From NCBI RefSeq assembly GCF_947179165.1, contig NC_077238.1, forward strand, positions 71,345,257 to 71,409,256: a stretch of 64,000 nt of DNA, written 5' to 3'. The notes beneath the pieces were generated by a model. It saw only the letters and a program-made list of their open reading frames with translations, did not search any database and had not been told where the DNA came from. Within the stretch, counting starts at the first letter, position 1. Every line of letters begins with the position of its first letter. The stretch is from Solanum dulcamara (Eukaryota > Streptophyta > Magnoliopsida > Solanales > Solanaceae). This document shows, in pieces, positions 1 to 10,055 of the stretch. The translations under genes were made by a program, and so were the position numbers.

Positions 1-579
1 GGTATCAAACATATTTTGCGATACCTGAAGGGTACTATTGATATGGGTTTGTTTTATACTAACAAAGGCTGCGCAGACCTTATTGGTTATGCAGATGCAG
101 GTTATTTATCAGACTCACATAAAGCTCGATCTCAGATAGGCTATCTATTTACACACGGAGGAACTGCTATATCATGGCGATCTACAAAGCAGTCCATTGT
201 TGCTACTTCTTCAAATCATGCTGAAATAATAGCAATTCATGAAGCAAGTAGAGAATGTATGTGGTTGAGATCGATGATACAGCTCATCAAAGAAAGATGC
301 GGCCTGGAAAATAATGTTAAAGTACCCACAGTTATATTCGAAGACAATGTCGCATGCATAGCTCAATTCAAAGGTGGCTTCATAAAAGGAGACAGAACGA
401 AACATATTTCACCAAAATTATTCTTCACACATGATCTACAAAAGAATGGTGATATAGATGTACAACAAGTTCGTTCAAATGATAATCTTGCAGATTTATT
501 CACAAAGGCATTACCAACATCAACTTTTGAGAAATTAAGAGATAAAGTTGGAATGCGTCGTCTCCAAAATATCAAATGA
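1..579 (+). CDS. Ty1/copia polyprotein, 3' end (RNase H), partial
   Basis: The reading frame is open from base 1 and ends at 579, so the gene continues to the left of the window. The protein shows the copia RNase H region: LRYLKGT at the start, then GYADAGYLSD, ISWRSTKQSIVATSSNHAEI, EDNVACIAQ and a C-terminal DLFTKALPTSTFEKL. These are the conserved blocks that end copia pol. RNase H removes the RNA template during reverse transcription. The frame is uninterrupted over about 190 codons, so this copy is not badly decayed, but its reverse transcriptase is outside the window. The 3' untranslated part and LTR follow directly. Confidence 0.93.
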   Translation, partial: GIKHILRYLKGTIDMGLFYTNKGCADLIGYADAGYLSDSHKARSQIGYLFTHGGTAISWRSTKQSIVATSSNHAEIIAIHEASRECMWLRSMIQLIKERCGLENNVKVPTVIFEDNVACIAQFKGGFIKGDRTKHISPKLFFTHDLQKNGDIDVQQVRSNDNLADLFTKALPTSTFEKLRDKVGMRRLQNIK

Positions 580-861
580 AGTTTTCATCAGGGGGAGTAA
601 AATACGCGCTGCACTCTTTTTTCCTTAACCATGGTTTTGTCCCACTGGGTTTTCCTGGTAAGGTTTTTAATGAGGCAGGAATCAAGGCGTATTACTAGAT
701 GTGTGTACTCTTTTTCCTTCATTAGGCTTTTTTCCACTGGATTTTTCCTAGTAAGGTTTTAACGAGACACAATATCCATGGTTGTTCAGAATTACTATGT
801 ATATTATTTCTTGTAAAGTGTTTTTATGAAGACACATTACACGTGAACATCCAAGGGGGAG
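580..861 (+). mobile_element. copia 3' untranslated region with internal repeats and polypurine tract
   Basis: Non-coding sequence between the pol stop and the LTR. A block reading roughly CCACTGG(G/A)TTTTCCTGGTAAGG is present twice (about 648 and 734), a common arrangement in plant copia elements. A purine tract (AAGGGGGAG) ends at 861 next to the LTR and should be the plus-strand primer for second-strand synthesis. Confidence 0.75.
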
Positions 862-1076
862 TGTTAGAAAGTTAGTGGATGTTGCACTTATAAGTGGGCA
901 ACCCACTGGTTTCCTCACTTTCTAGCCTATATTTTGCCTATATATTGCCAGGCATGGAAATGAAGTGAAATGGGGATAGATAACTTAACTGATTTTGCTT
1001 TCTTCTTCTCATCTTCGTTTATTCTCTACTTCTCTACTTTTTCATTACAAAGCTAGTTCTCATTTACTTTATAACA
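862..1076 (+). mobile_element. copia 3' LTR
   Basis: Begins TGTTAGAAAG directly after the polypurine tract and ends with ATAACA, about 215 bp, with TG..CA termini. It contains a TATA-like stretch (TATATATTGCC) near 940. The matching 5' LTR is outside the window, so the target duplication cannot be checked. Confidence 0.8.
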
Positions 1077-2302
1077 AAACCATGATTATTAACATTTTAT
1101 TTAGATGATTATTACGTATTGTTTCATAATGTATTGTATTGTATTGTGTCGTACTGTATTGTTTTAATGAATACAACATTTAGACAGATTGTATCGTTAC
1201 ATAATGTCACACATTCATAAATTGAATGATAAACCCACAAGAAAATTTGGGTACCAGGTAAAATTACTATGAAAAGGTAGGATAAAAGATAAAATATAAT
1301 TATTAAATAATAAGTAAAGACAAAATGAGAAGAAAATAGTAAGGTAACGACACAATCACACCAAATTGGTCGTTACACAAAATGAATTTTTTTATCATTA
1401 CCTAATGATAGATTTAAACAGTTGATACAATAAAATTTGAGTAACAATCAGAATAAATATTGTATTTAAATTAATAATATAATACAATAAAATACAACGG
1501 ATAATAACCCTTCAAACAAGGTGTAAATGGAATACAACAATTTACCCTGGGAAGAATTAACAGGTAGCAATATGAAATGGAACGATAGATACATATTTTT
1601 TTGGTAAAAATAAAGTATGGACTGAAAATTTATTTTATTTTATTTTGACAGATTCAAAAGCACATGTCGATAAATAAAGAAATCATTTCTTTATGGATTT
1701 GAGGATCATGAACAAATATGGCTAACCCGTGAGAATTCAGTTACATGAACACGACAAGCAATTAAATAAATAAAATTATATTATGAGAGATATGAAGTTG
1801 AGGTACGCATCTACGAGGGTGGTCAAGTTGGTTTAAGTAGAGAATTCTCTAAATGTGGATTTCAACTTTGAAATTTTCTACATATTTTTCTGATCGAGTA
1901 CGTCGTACAAGACTGTTATTTATGGAATATTATACTGAAGCGAAATTTATTATGTCCGCATTCAAAGAATATCAACTCTGACTTCCCTTGTCCAGTAAAA
2001 AAGTTGAGGTATGCTTTAATATAATTAAATAATGACTCTTTATATTGAATTTATTTCTCCTAAATATGTACCTAAACCATGTTCCTTAAATATTAGTTTT
2101 TATAAAACAATTATTTTTTCTTTGAAAATAATGTTTCTGCTGGGCCAATTTCCTACAATTGCATGTGACTTTGGTATGAAGTACTAAAACCATATTTGGT
2201 GTACTACAAATTAAATATTGTTCCAACAATCAATCATATGAATTGATGCTCCATCAAATATTTTTTTTCTTTTTGAGTTGGTTTTAAATTATTAAAACTT
2301 GT
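1077..2302. other. AT-rich intergenic DNA containing a MITE-like inverted repeat
   Basis: No coding sequence seen. From about 1115 to 1530 the two ends are degenerate inverted copies: TTAATGAATACAAC..CAGATTGT on the left matches the reverse complement of the stretch at 1440-1500. GTATTGTATTG-type repeats sit at the outer left edge and AATACAAC-type repeats at the right. A smaller hairpin (GGTAACGAC..GTCGTTAC) lies near 1342-1378. This looks like a short non-autonomous DNA transposon; no clear target duplication was found. The rest, to 2302, holds nothing I recognise. Confidence 0.45.
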
Positions 2303-4163
2303 TCTCACGATCCAATCCATTGGGCCATATGAACACCCACTCTAACATGTAAGTAGGAGAATCCTTAACCCCTTAAAACAAAAGGACCGGCGGAAGTCTA
2401 ACAGGAAATATTTGTAAACCACAAGAGTTATAAAATCATTTAAAATAATTTTACCAATTCGAGCCTTATTACAAGAATCATCTAACACCCCAAGAATACT
2501 AGTCCAAAACAGATACAAGAGCTCTACAAAAACAGGGCATAAAATAAAAGAAATGACACAACTCCAACCACAATGAAGAAAGGGTAGAAACTGTCGGAGA
2601 ATCGACTTCATCTTCACCTAAGAAACATCACTGACCCTACAACTAGACTATGTCAAGTGACATAGCAAGAGTAGTTTTAGTATAAAAAACACATACTGGT
2701 AGGCATCATCGTTCAATCCGATACCCACCGCATAATATATATAGGACATAACAGGAGGAAACATAAGCAATAAGGAAATACACCACTGACCATCCCTAAC
2801 TCACACCACTCCTCCCAAAATCCTAGTGAGTAATTCACTCCCTTATTAGCTATTGGTCTATTTCCAACCTCAATGTTTATAAGCTCCAAATGCGTCCGTC
2901 ATAAACTAGGGAAATCTTACGAAACTACCTCGCCACTAAGTCTACAACCACTAGCTATGCAGTTTCACAAGGCCATATGGTAACACTCAGCACCAACTTA
3001 TTCTCGTTAGTAAACAAGACCTTACCAACCATTCCAGACTAACTAATTCCTCACTAGATAGAATCCAGTCACTACTAGTCCCAATTAATACCCTAAAAAC
3101 TGAACCATCCGACCTGTGGGTTAGAGCCCTCACTCCATCGCATATCATGGACACTACTATCAAGTCACACAACGATCATATAGTCCAACCCTCGAACAAG
3201 CCGATACTTACTCCCAGACCTTAACTAGTACCAATCGCCAAATTTATGGGTTTACGTATAGAAGTCTTACCTTTCAGCGCTTACACAATCAATCTCAATA
3301 TTAGCAGAATGGCAGATATCCACTGGTCCTCTCATGGGACTATCCACACACACACTTGGCCCTCTCATGGGACCTAGACTCACACCATATATGTGTCGAA
3401 ACGTGACACCAGATTTAGATATGTGTAAGAACGTGACACCCGATCCAGTAATGTGTCAGAACATGACACCCTATCCAAGAATGTGTCGAAAAGTGACACC
3501 TGATCCCCCACAAATTACAGTTACAATAAGAAAACATGATCAGTACATGAATAATTACGTAGGCTGTTGCACACAATTATAATAGGTGACTGACCCATAG
3601 GGTTTATCTCTATCATTACCATTTTCTACCAATGAACGTACACTTAAGACAATTACAATCATACATTTCTAAATACCAGAGGACAACTATCATTTAGCTC
3701 AAATTCATTAGACAGACTTTTGTACCTAGGTCACATCAAGTTTGACCCTAAAAGTTTCCGTGTTTCTGCCCATAACCCGTGTTTGAGAGCCTAACCATGA
3801 AACCTCTCGCTAAATTCCTGTATATTAAGTATGGGTATAGGTTTACTACTAAGATAAGAAAATCTAGCCTACCTGGGCGCCAAGTAGCTGTGGAGAAATA
3901 TCTTGGCTTCAATCATATATTCCAGATGTCAGATGGGCGAACGTAGGCATGAATTCTACCAGTTGGACCCCTTCTAGCGCTGAGATTCCTTCCTCCTTCC
4001 TTCACAAGTCCAGAGCAGTCTTCTTAGAGTTTTTGCATAACCCTCGCATCTATCTTGCACTTAGGGAAAAAAGGGAAAAATAAAAAAATTGTGACTTAAG
4101 TTATGTCCCAGTTGATGAATATGATTCTTTCGTTCTTACTTAACGACGATTCGGATCGTTACA
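2303..4163 (-). mobile_element. Solo LTR of a gypsy-type retrotransposon
   Basis: On the - strand this runs from TGTAACGATCC (4163) to GGATCGTGAGA (2303). The ends are an inverted repeat, as in many plant gypsy LTRs; the final GA looks like a mutated CA. A 5-bp direct repeat CTTGT lies immediately outside each end (2298-2302 and 4164-4168), which is the expected target duplication of an insertion that later lost its interior by LTR-LTR recombination. Length is 1861 bp. The promoter-side and 3' portions match the + strand LTR at 11779-15662. Short ORFs inside it are not genes. Confidence 0.85.
3376..3510. repeat. Palindromic minisatellite inside the gypsy LTR
   Basis: Four units of about 32-36 bp, each carrying the core GTGTC(G/A)(A/G)AACGTGACACC followed by a GATCC-like spacer. 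The core is an imperfect palindrome (GTGTC..GACAC). The same repeat occurs at the matching place in two other LTRs in this window (about 10730 and 17400). Confidence 0.85.
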
Positions 4164-4349
4164 CTTGTAATATTAATTTTGAATTGTTTAGTGATATTTT
4201 CCCCAATTTACGTTGAATGATATAAGTATTCCAAATATGAGAATGGTCCATGATTGGTTGAACAGATTTTGTTGAAACAGATACTAGTATTCATCGGAAT
4301 CAGTTTAGATGATGAAGTTGTTGACTTTTATGTTGTAATATTAATATAG

Positions 4350-4620
4350 AACCCGTTTGGATTGGCTTATAAGTTAATTATAAGTTGTTTTCAGCTTTTT
4401 TGAATGTTTGACTGATTAATTTAAAGGTATTTTGTGCTTAAAATAAGCCACAATAAATAATTGAGTTTGTTTGGATAGACTAATTTTAAGCCGCTTATAA
4501 GTTGAAAACAACTTATAAGTTAAAAAAAAATAAGTTGGGCTGCACCTATTTTTTTAAAAAAACTTATAAGCAGTTTTCAACTTATAAATTACTTAAAATA
4601 AATTCATCCAAACAGACTCA
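4350..4620. mobile_element. MITE with GTTTGGAT terminal inverted repeats (hAT-like)
   Basis: The left end reads ACCCGTTTGGATTGGCTTATAAG and the right end, reverse-complemented, GAGTCTGTTTGGATGAATTTA. Inside, ACTTATAAG / CTTATAAGTT blocks occur in both orientations (4371-4520 and 4560-4590), giving a self-complementary structure. Such elements are common in Solanaceae. No confident target duplication. Confidence 0.6.
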
Positions 4621-5640
4621 TAATAATGTTTTTTTTATATATCTCTCATCCTTATAGAGTCAGTTGGGTCACAATTTTTTTATTAAAATAAGTTTACTCA
4701 AACCAATTATTTTTGTGACAAATTTGTTTACAAACAACAATGATGAGATGTGAATTTATTAGTATCAACTTCCATTTCAAATAACTTTTCACTGATTGAA
4801 CATCAGTGTTACTCGTCACCATCAATCAGAATTCTTCTTTTTTTAAGCGACTAATAAATATACATTACGAAGATTAAAGAATTTAGCGTTAATAATATAA
4901 TTGTCATTATATTATATTTAATGATAATAAGATATATGAGTATTGATAATCAACACTCTATATAAATGTATCTAAAGACATCTACGACTCTGACTTCAAT
5001 GATATTAACTTAATTATCATTAAATATTTTTGCAGCAATAAATATTGACATGAAAAGAAAAATCTATGCCACAAAATTTTGTTTTATTTTGTTATAGCAA
5101 TGATGGTGTTTCGTGCAAAAAAGTTTGGCAAAAAAAATCTTTGAGAAAAATGATGCCGGCTTCTAGATTTTAAGTTGTATATATAAGGAATTAACTCTAT
5201 TAAGAGTATTGACGATGGAGCTCAATAAGCATATGATAAAGACTCACAAATCTTAAAATACATTTTGAATTTCCACAAACATTAAAAAAAGAATAATTCA
5301 AAAAGTTATTAAACAACGATAGTTTCTTAGAATCATTGAACTTACATTTATGAACTATAAATAATGGTTGAAGCTGGACACATATAGAGTTGGCAAAAGA
5401 GAATATATAGAATATTTTTGGACTTGCATATATATTGTATTAAAATAATTGTATGTTGATCGCTGTTATTAAAAGATTAATTCAAATTATAAGTGATATG
5501 CTAATATTTAATGTTAATAAATCAAAAACACAACTCATATAGGATGAGATTTTATGTATAAACATTCGAGTATAATTTCTAATTTAATAATGAGCTAACT
5601 AGAAATACAAAATTTATTCTATTATAAATATAAGGATATG
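4621..5640. other. AT-rich intergenic DNA, nothing recognised
   Basis: About 1 kb of AT-rich sequence without a credible ORF, RNA gene or recognisable repeat family on either strand. Confidence 0.6.
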
Positions 5641-6010
5641 CGTAATGACCTGTACCGGTCATTATGGATAGGCCAGGAAAAAAGGAATTTGGGCCAGAAA
5701 ATGTCGGATAGTAACTTTGAAAAATTTGAGTCTGGGCCAGATTTGAATTAATTCTAAGTCAGGCGAGGTTTAGGGTGACTTGGGAATAGGTGAGGGATCG
5801 AATTGGCAATTTGATTAAATTAGTGGATAGCCAAGACGATATGGAGCTATTACAGATTTGTGGGATTTCATTTGGATAAGTAAAACTCCCGAAATTGGAT
5901 TCGGCGTGAAGGATATGATTTAAGATGCCATGGGATAAAGGTGTGTTGTGAAATGGGAGGTTGGAGCTCAAGTTCCGAGCTCACTATTTCTGTGCAACCA
6001 ATAAATGTAG
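5641..6010 (+). mobile_element. Truncated gypsy LTR, 5' end only, + orientation
   Basis: Bases 5643 onward align with the start of the LTR at 16380: both continue through GATAGGCC / GAATAGGCC, TTTGGGCCAGAAAA / TTCGGGCCAGAAAA, AGTAACTTT, GTAAAACTCCCG and GGAGC..CTCCGAGCTCACT / TTCCGAGCTCACT in the same order. The match stops near 6010, where the sequence switches to a - strand reverse-transcriptase reading frame. So only the first fifth of an LTR is kept, and it points opposite to the internal region and LTR on its right. Confidence 0.75.
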
Positions 6011-6024
6011 GTTCCGAGCTTCAC

Positions 6025-6613
6025 TCATTGGTCAGCTCAAAGGACATCACTAAAAATTCATAGTGTCGTCCATGGTTCTAAAAGTTGTTTTGAGTACATC
6101 CTCAAGCCTAATTTTCAACTGATGGTACCCAGATCTGAGATAAATCTTTCAAAAGACTGAAGCACCTTGTAACCGGTTAAAAAGGTCATCAATACGCGAT
6201 AAAAGAAATTTATTTCTGATGGTAACATTATTCAGTTGTCGATAGTCAATGCATATTCTCATACTAACATCATTTTTCTTAACAAACAACACTGGAGCAC
6301 TCCAAGGGGAAGCACTAGGAGGAATGAACTCCTTGTCAAAAAGCTCCTGAATTTGAGCTTTAAGCTCTCTCAACTCTGCCGGAGCTATACCATATGGAGG
6401 AATGGAAATTGGACGAGTGCTCGATTTAGGAGGCATACTAGGCAAGACTGAAGGGAATACTTTTGGAAACTCACACACTACTGGAATAGACTCGATAAAA
6501 GGAGACTCTATATCCATATTCCGGATATGGGCCAAATAGGCCAAACAACTCTGCCCCACCATTTTTCTAGCTTGGATAAAGGATATGACCTTAGCTGGCT
6601 TAGGATTGTACAC
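6025..6613 (-). pseudogene. Gypsy pol fragment: reverse transcriptase N-terminal part
   Basis: The - strand frame 6613-6149 contains the linker and first RT blocks of Ty3/gypsy: [68 protein letters not shown]. After a frameshift near 6150 the next RT block is still readable (RSGYHQLKI, then EFLVMSFELTNE) down to about 6025, where the homology is cut by the + LTR fragment. The catalytic YxDD block and everything behind it are missing. Clearly dead. Confidence 0.88.
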
Positions 6614-7922
6614 CCATTCCCACTCTAACCTTTACCTCCCCGGGATCTCTAAAGACACAATTTTTGCATTGCAATTAAGTATAGCAAAGTAGGGGAAATA
6701 CCATGTCATGCCTAAGATCACATCAAAATTTGTCATGTCTAAGATCACTAGGTGCACCTAAGTATGGTATACCATAAACACAATAAAACAAGCACGATAC
6801 ACATGAATGACTATGACTGACTCTCCAATAGGGGTAGAAACATGAACAGGGGCATCTAGTATATCACTCATTACATCAAAATCCAAGGCATATTTCAAAG
6901 ACACATAAGAATAAGTGAAACCCGAATCAAACAAAACAGTAGCCATTCGATCATAAACAAGAATAATACATGTGATAACTGCGTCAGACTCCTCTACATC
7001 GGTCTTGCCTAGAAATGCATAAAACTGAGCCCAGTCATCCTAAAGAGCTACCTCTCTGCCTAGCTGGCCTGCTCCTCGACTTACATCACCATTACCTCGG
7101 CCCCCACAGCCTCTCAAATTTCCTCCTCGCCCATCCTGTGGACTTTTCGGCCATTGCTCCCCCTAGATGAAGATAATACTGCTCGAGCCTATTGGGGTAC
7201 TGAAACTATTCCATGGAGGTGAGGTTACTCCCTCCGTATATGTCCCGTCTCTCCACAATTAAAATAGTCACGATCAAAGGACGGGAGGCTACTTGGGAAT
7301 GATGGTCCCTGACCCTCATGGGCCGGATGTTGTTGTGGAATACCTAAAAAAACTGCTAGTAGAAGCGGCCAGCGCTGACTGAATTGAACGGGCTGCAATC
7401 ACTGGCCTGCCTGACCCTTTGGAATAGAATCCCAAAAATTACCTGCACTTTTGGGCTTTTTAGCCAGAGCATTGGCTTGTCCATCTCTTCTCACACCTTC
7501 AACCTTCTTAACAATTTCTGTGACTTCGTTAAAACTCCTTCCAGACGAAGTCTTATGGACAAAAAATACCTGCAACTCGAGGTTCAACCCCTTCATAAAT
7601 AACCTGATCCTCTCCTTCTCTTTAGTGACCATCTGAGTAGCATACCTGAATAATGCATGAAACTTTGACCCCATAAGCAGCCACTGATAACCCTCCCTAC
7701 TCAAGGGCTATAAACTCATCCTTCTTTCTATCCCTCAAAGTACTGGGCACATACTTTTCTAGGAATAGAGCATGAAACTGAACCCATGTTAGTGGGGGCA
7801 ACATTGACGAACGACATTCTATAAAATCCCTCCACCATTGTTTGAACTCACCCTGCAGCTGAAATATCACAAACTCCACTCTATGTTGATGCACTATATC
7901 TAACTTGTGCAACCTCTCATAG
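6585..7922 (-). repeat. Tandem duplication, copy 2 (gag end plus protease)
   Basis: This segment repeats 7938-9276 with an offset of about 1353 bp and few differences: the same TTAGCTGGCTTAGGATTG block at 6591 and 7944, and the same AACCTCTCAT block at 7911 and 9265. It carries a second gag 3' part and a second protease fragment of the same gypsy element. A short unrelated stretch (about 7923-7937) separates the copies. Confidence 0.88.
6758..6946 (-). pseudogene. Gypsy aspartic protease fragment (duplicate copy)
   Basis: The frame reads [19 protein letters not shown], the retropepsin active-site region (family form VLFDSGATHSFVS), followed by the flap-side part [16 protein letters not shown]. 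It is the tandem duplicate of 8111-8320. Too short for an active protease and out of frame with its surroundings. Confidence 0.75.
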
Positions 7923-7966
7923 TCACTATTTATTGTGATGACCTTAGCTGGCTTAGGATTGTACAC
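7399..7966 (-). pseudogene. Gypsy gag fragment (duplicate copy)
   Basis: Two - strand frames (7966-7697 and 7704-7399) hold the central gag block: CYERLHKL-like region with HQHRVEFVIFQLQGEFKQWW, FHALFLEKYVPSTLRDRKKDEF, then FHALFRYATQMV, RIRLFMKGL and VRRDGQANALAKK. This is the capsid part of a Ty3/gypsy gag. A stop after FIALE and a one-base shift divide it. The N-terminal gag part is absent here and is present only in the copy at 8579-9836. Confidence 0.85.
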
Positions 7967-9276
7967 CCATTCCCACTCTAATCTTTACCTCCCCGGGATC
8001 TCTAAAGACACAATTTTTGCATTGCAATTAAGTATAGCAAAGTAGGGGAAATACCATGTCATGCCTAAGATCACATCAAAATTTGTCATGTCTAAGATCA
8101 CTAGGTGCACCTAAGTATGGTATACCATAAACACAATAAAACAAGCACGATACACATGGGTGACTATGACTGACTCTTCAACAGGGGTAGAAACATGAAC
8201 AGGGGCATCTAGTATATCACTCATTGCATCAAAACCCAAGGCATATTTCAAAGACACATAAGAATAAGTGAAACCCGAATCAAACAAAACAGTAGCCATC
8301 CGATCACAAACAAGAATAATACATGTGATAACTGCGTCAGACTCTTCTACCTCGGTCTTGCCTAGAAATGCATAAAACTGAGCCCAGTCATCCTGAAGAG
8401 CTACCTCTCTGCCTAGCTGGCCTGCTCCTAGACCTGCATCACCATTACCTGGGCCCCCACAGCCTCTCAAATTTCCTCCTCGCCCACCCTATGGACTTCT
8501 TCGACCATTGCTCCCCCTAGAGGAAGGTACTACTGCTTGGGCCTACTGGGGTGTTGAAACTATTCCATGGAGGTGAGGTCACTCCCTCTGTATATATCCC
8601 GTCTCTCCATAATTAAAATAGTCACGATCAAAGGACGGGAGGCCACTTGGGAATGATGGTCCCTGACCCTCATGGGCCGGATGTTGCTGTGGAATACCTA
8701 TAAAACTGCTAGTAGAAGCGGTCAGTGCTGACTGAATTGAACGGGCTGCAATCACTAGCCTGCCTGACCCTTTGGAATAGAATCCCTGAAAATTACCTGC
8801 ACTTTTGGGCTTTTTAGCTAGAGCATTGGCTTGTCCATCTCTTCTCACACCTTCAACCTTCTTAACAATGTCTGTGACTTCGTTAAAACTCCTTCCAGAC
8901 GAAGTCTTATGGACAAAAAGTACCTGCAACTTGAGGTTCAACCCCTTCATAAATAGCCTGATCCTCTCCTTCTCTATAGTGACCATCTGAGTAGCATACC
9001 TGAACAATGCATGAAACTTTGACCCCATAAGCAGACACTGATAACCCTCCCTACTCAAGGGCTATAAACTCATCCTTCTTTCTGTCCCTCAAAGTACTAG
9101 GCACATACTTTTCTAGGAATAGAGCATGAAACTGAACCCATGTTAGTGGGGGCAACATTGACGAACGACATTCTACAAAATCCCTCCACCATTGTTTGAA
9201 CTCACCCTGCAACTGAAATATCACAAACTCCACTCTATGTTGATGCACTATATCTAACTTGTGCAACCTCTCATAG
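7938..9276 (-). repeat. Tandem duplication, copy 1 (gag end plus protease)
   Basis: The copy of the 1.35-kb duplicated segment that is contiguous with the gag start and the LTR on its right. The left end (about 7938) meets the truncated 3' border of the other copy. Confidence 0.88.
8111..8470 (-). pseudogene. Gypsy aspartic protease region
   Basis: A 119-codon frame with [35 protein letters not shown]: the lead-in and active-site DSG of a gypsy retropepsin. It follows gag in the normal order on the - strand. It ends at a stop shortly after the active site, so the rest of pol was lost or displaced by the tandem duplication. Confidence 0.8.
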
Positions 9277-9836
9277 CAATTAAGAATAAACTCATAAGCA
9301 TCTTTATTTTCAATCCCATGGAAGATTGTAGGTTTGAGTTTTAGAAACTTGGTGAGCATGTCATGCTCCGTACCGGTTATCACTGGACCCATGAGTGGTT
9401 TAAAAAAAGCATCAGTGCCTATCATCTCATCTGCTGGCTGAGTTGCAGTAGCAACAGGACAAGCAACAGGAGCTGGTGCTACGAGCATGGTGGGGATGGC
9501 TCCAGTGTTGGCCAACCGACTCAAGAAGGCCATGATCTATTGAGCTAGTATGGGTTCTAGAGGGGGAATACCAGCACTCCCAGTCTAGGTGTCCTCTTTT
9601 TATTCATCATGTTCTTCTTCCTCTCTAATTTCTACCTCTCCTTCTAACTTATTCTGGGGAGAAGGAGAGGCTTCACCTACTAGCACCTCCTCAATCGGAA
9701 CATCCACTCTGGCAGGTTTTTCTCTCCCTCTGCCCTTGTCTCGCCTCCCTCTCCTGCCTCTCCCTCGAATAGCAAGCTCTTCCTCTGGCTCCACTGGAGC
9801 TACGGGCCTTACATCATTATAGAGAGTATTAACCAT
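8579..9836 (-). pseudogene. Gypsy gag, decayed (start side)
   Basis: Read on the - strand in three adjoining frames: 9836-9600 (acidic and RGRGRRGRR-rich N-terminus), 9533-9051 (PTIFHGIENKDAYEFILNCYERLHKL, VEFVIFQLQGEFKQWWRDF, YVPSTLRDRKKDEF) and 9058-8579 (FHALFRYATQMVT, RIRLFMKGL, then a Ser/Gly-rich linker). The order and motifs are those of a Ty3/gypsy gag. The zinc knuckle expected near the end (CFNCGETGH) reads YFNYGETGY here, with both cysteines and the histidine replaced by tyrosine. Stops after FIALE and at about 9590 separate the frames. Gag would package the element RNA; this copy cannot. Confidence 0.88.
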
Positions 9837-10039
9837 CTGCGAATAAGAGAGTGAAAGAGGTTAGATACCAATTTGGATCACCAGATACCAATTGGAATCA
9901 AATTATAGCATAAAGAAAATAAGACAGTGAAACTTTTCCTAAAATCCTGTAGCCTCTCAAAAAAAAATACGGATGTCTCCATACCGTTCTGCAAGACTCT
10001 ACTAGACTCATTTTGGTACGGCGAGATCAATGAACCTAG

Positions 10040-10051
10040 TCTCTAATACCA
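10040..10051 (-). other. Retrotransposon primer binding site (initiator Met tRNA type)
   Basis: On the - strand, directly downstream of the LTR, reads TGGTATTAGAGACTAGG, which is one base from the plant initiator-methionine tRNA primer site TGGTATCAGAGCC over its core. It fixes the orientation: 5' LTR on the right, gag and pol running left. Confidence 0.8.
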
Positions 10052-10055
10052 ACTT

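Noticed and set aside
3376..3510. CRISPR-like array
   Set aside because: Direct repeats with spacers of similar length are present, but this is a plant nuclear LTR minisatellite; the spacers are related to each other and there are no cas genes.
3334..3582. 82-codon ORF with repeating CRNVTPD-type peptide
   Set aside because: It is the translation of the palindromic minisatellite inside an LTR, not a repeat protein. The same applies to 17289-17540 and 26547-26807.
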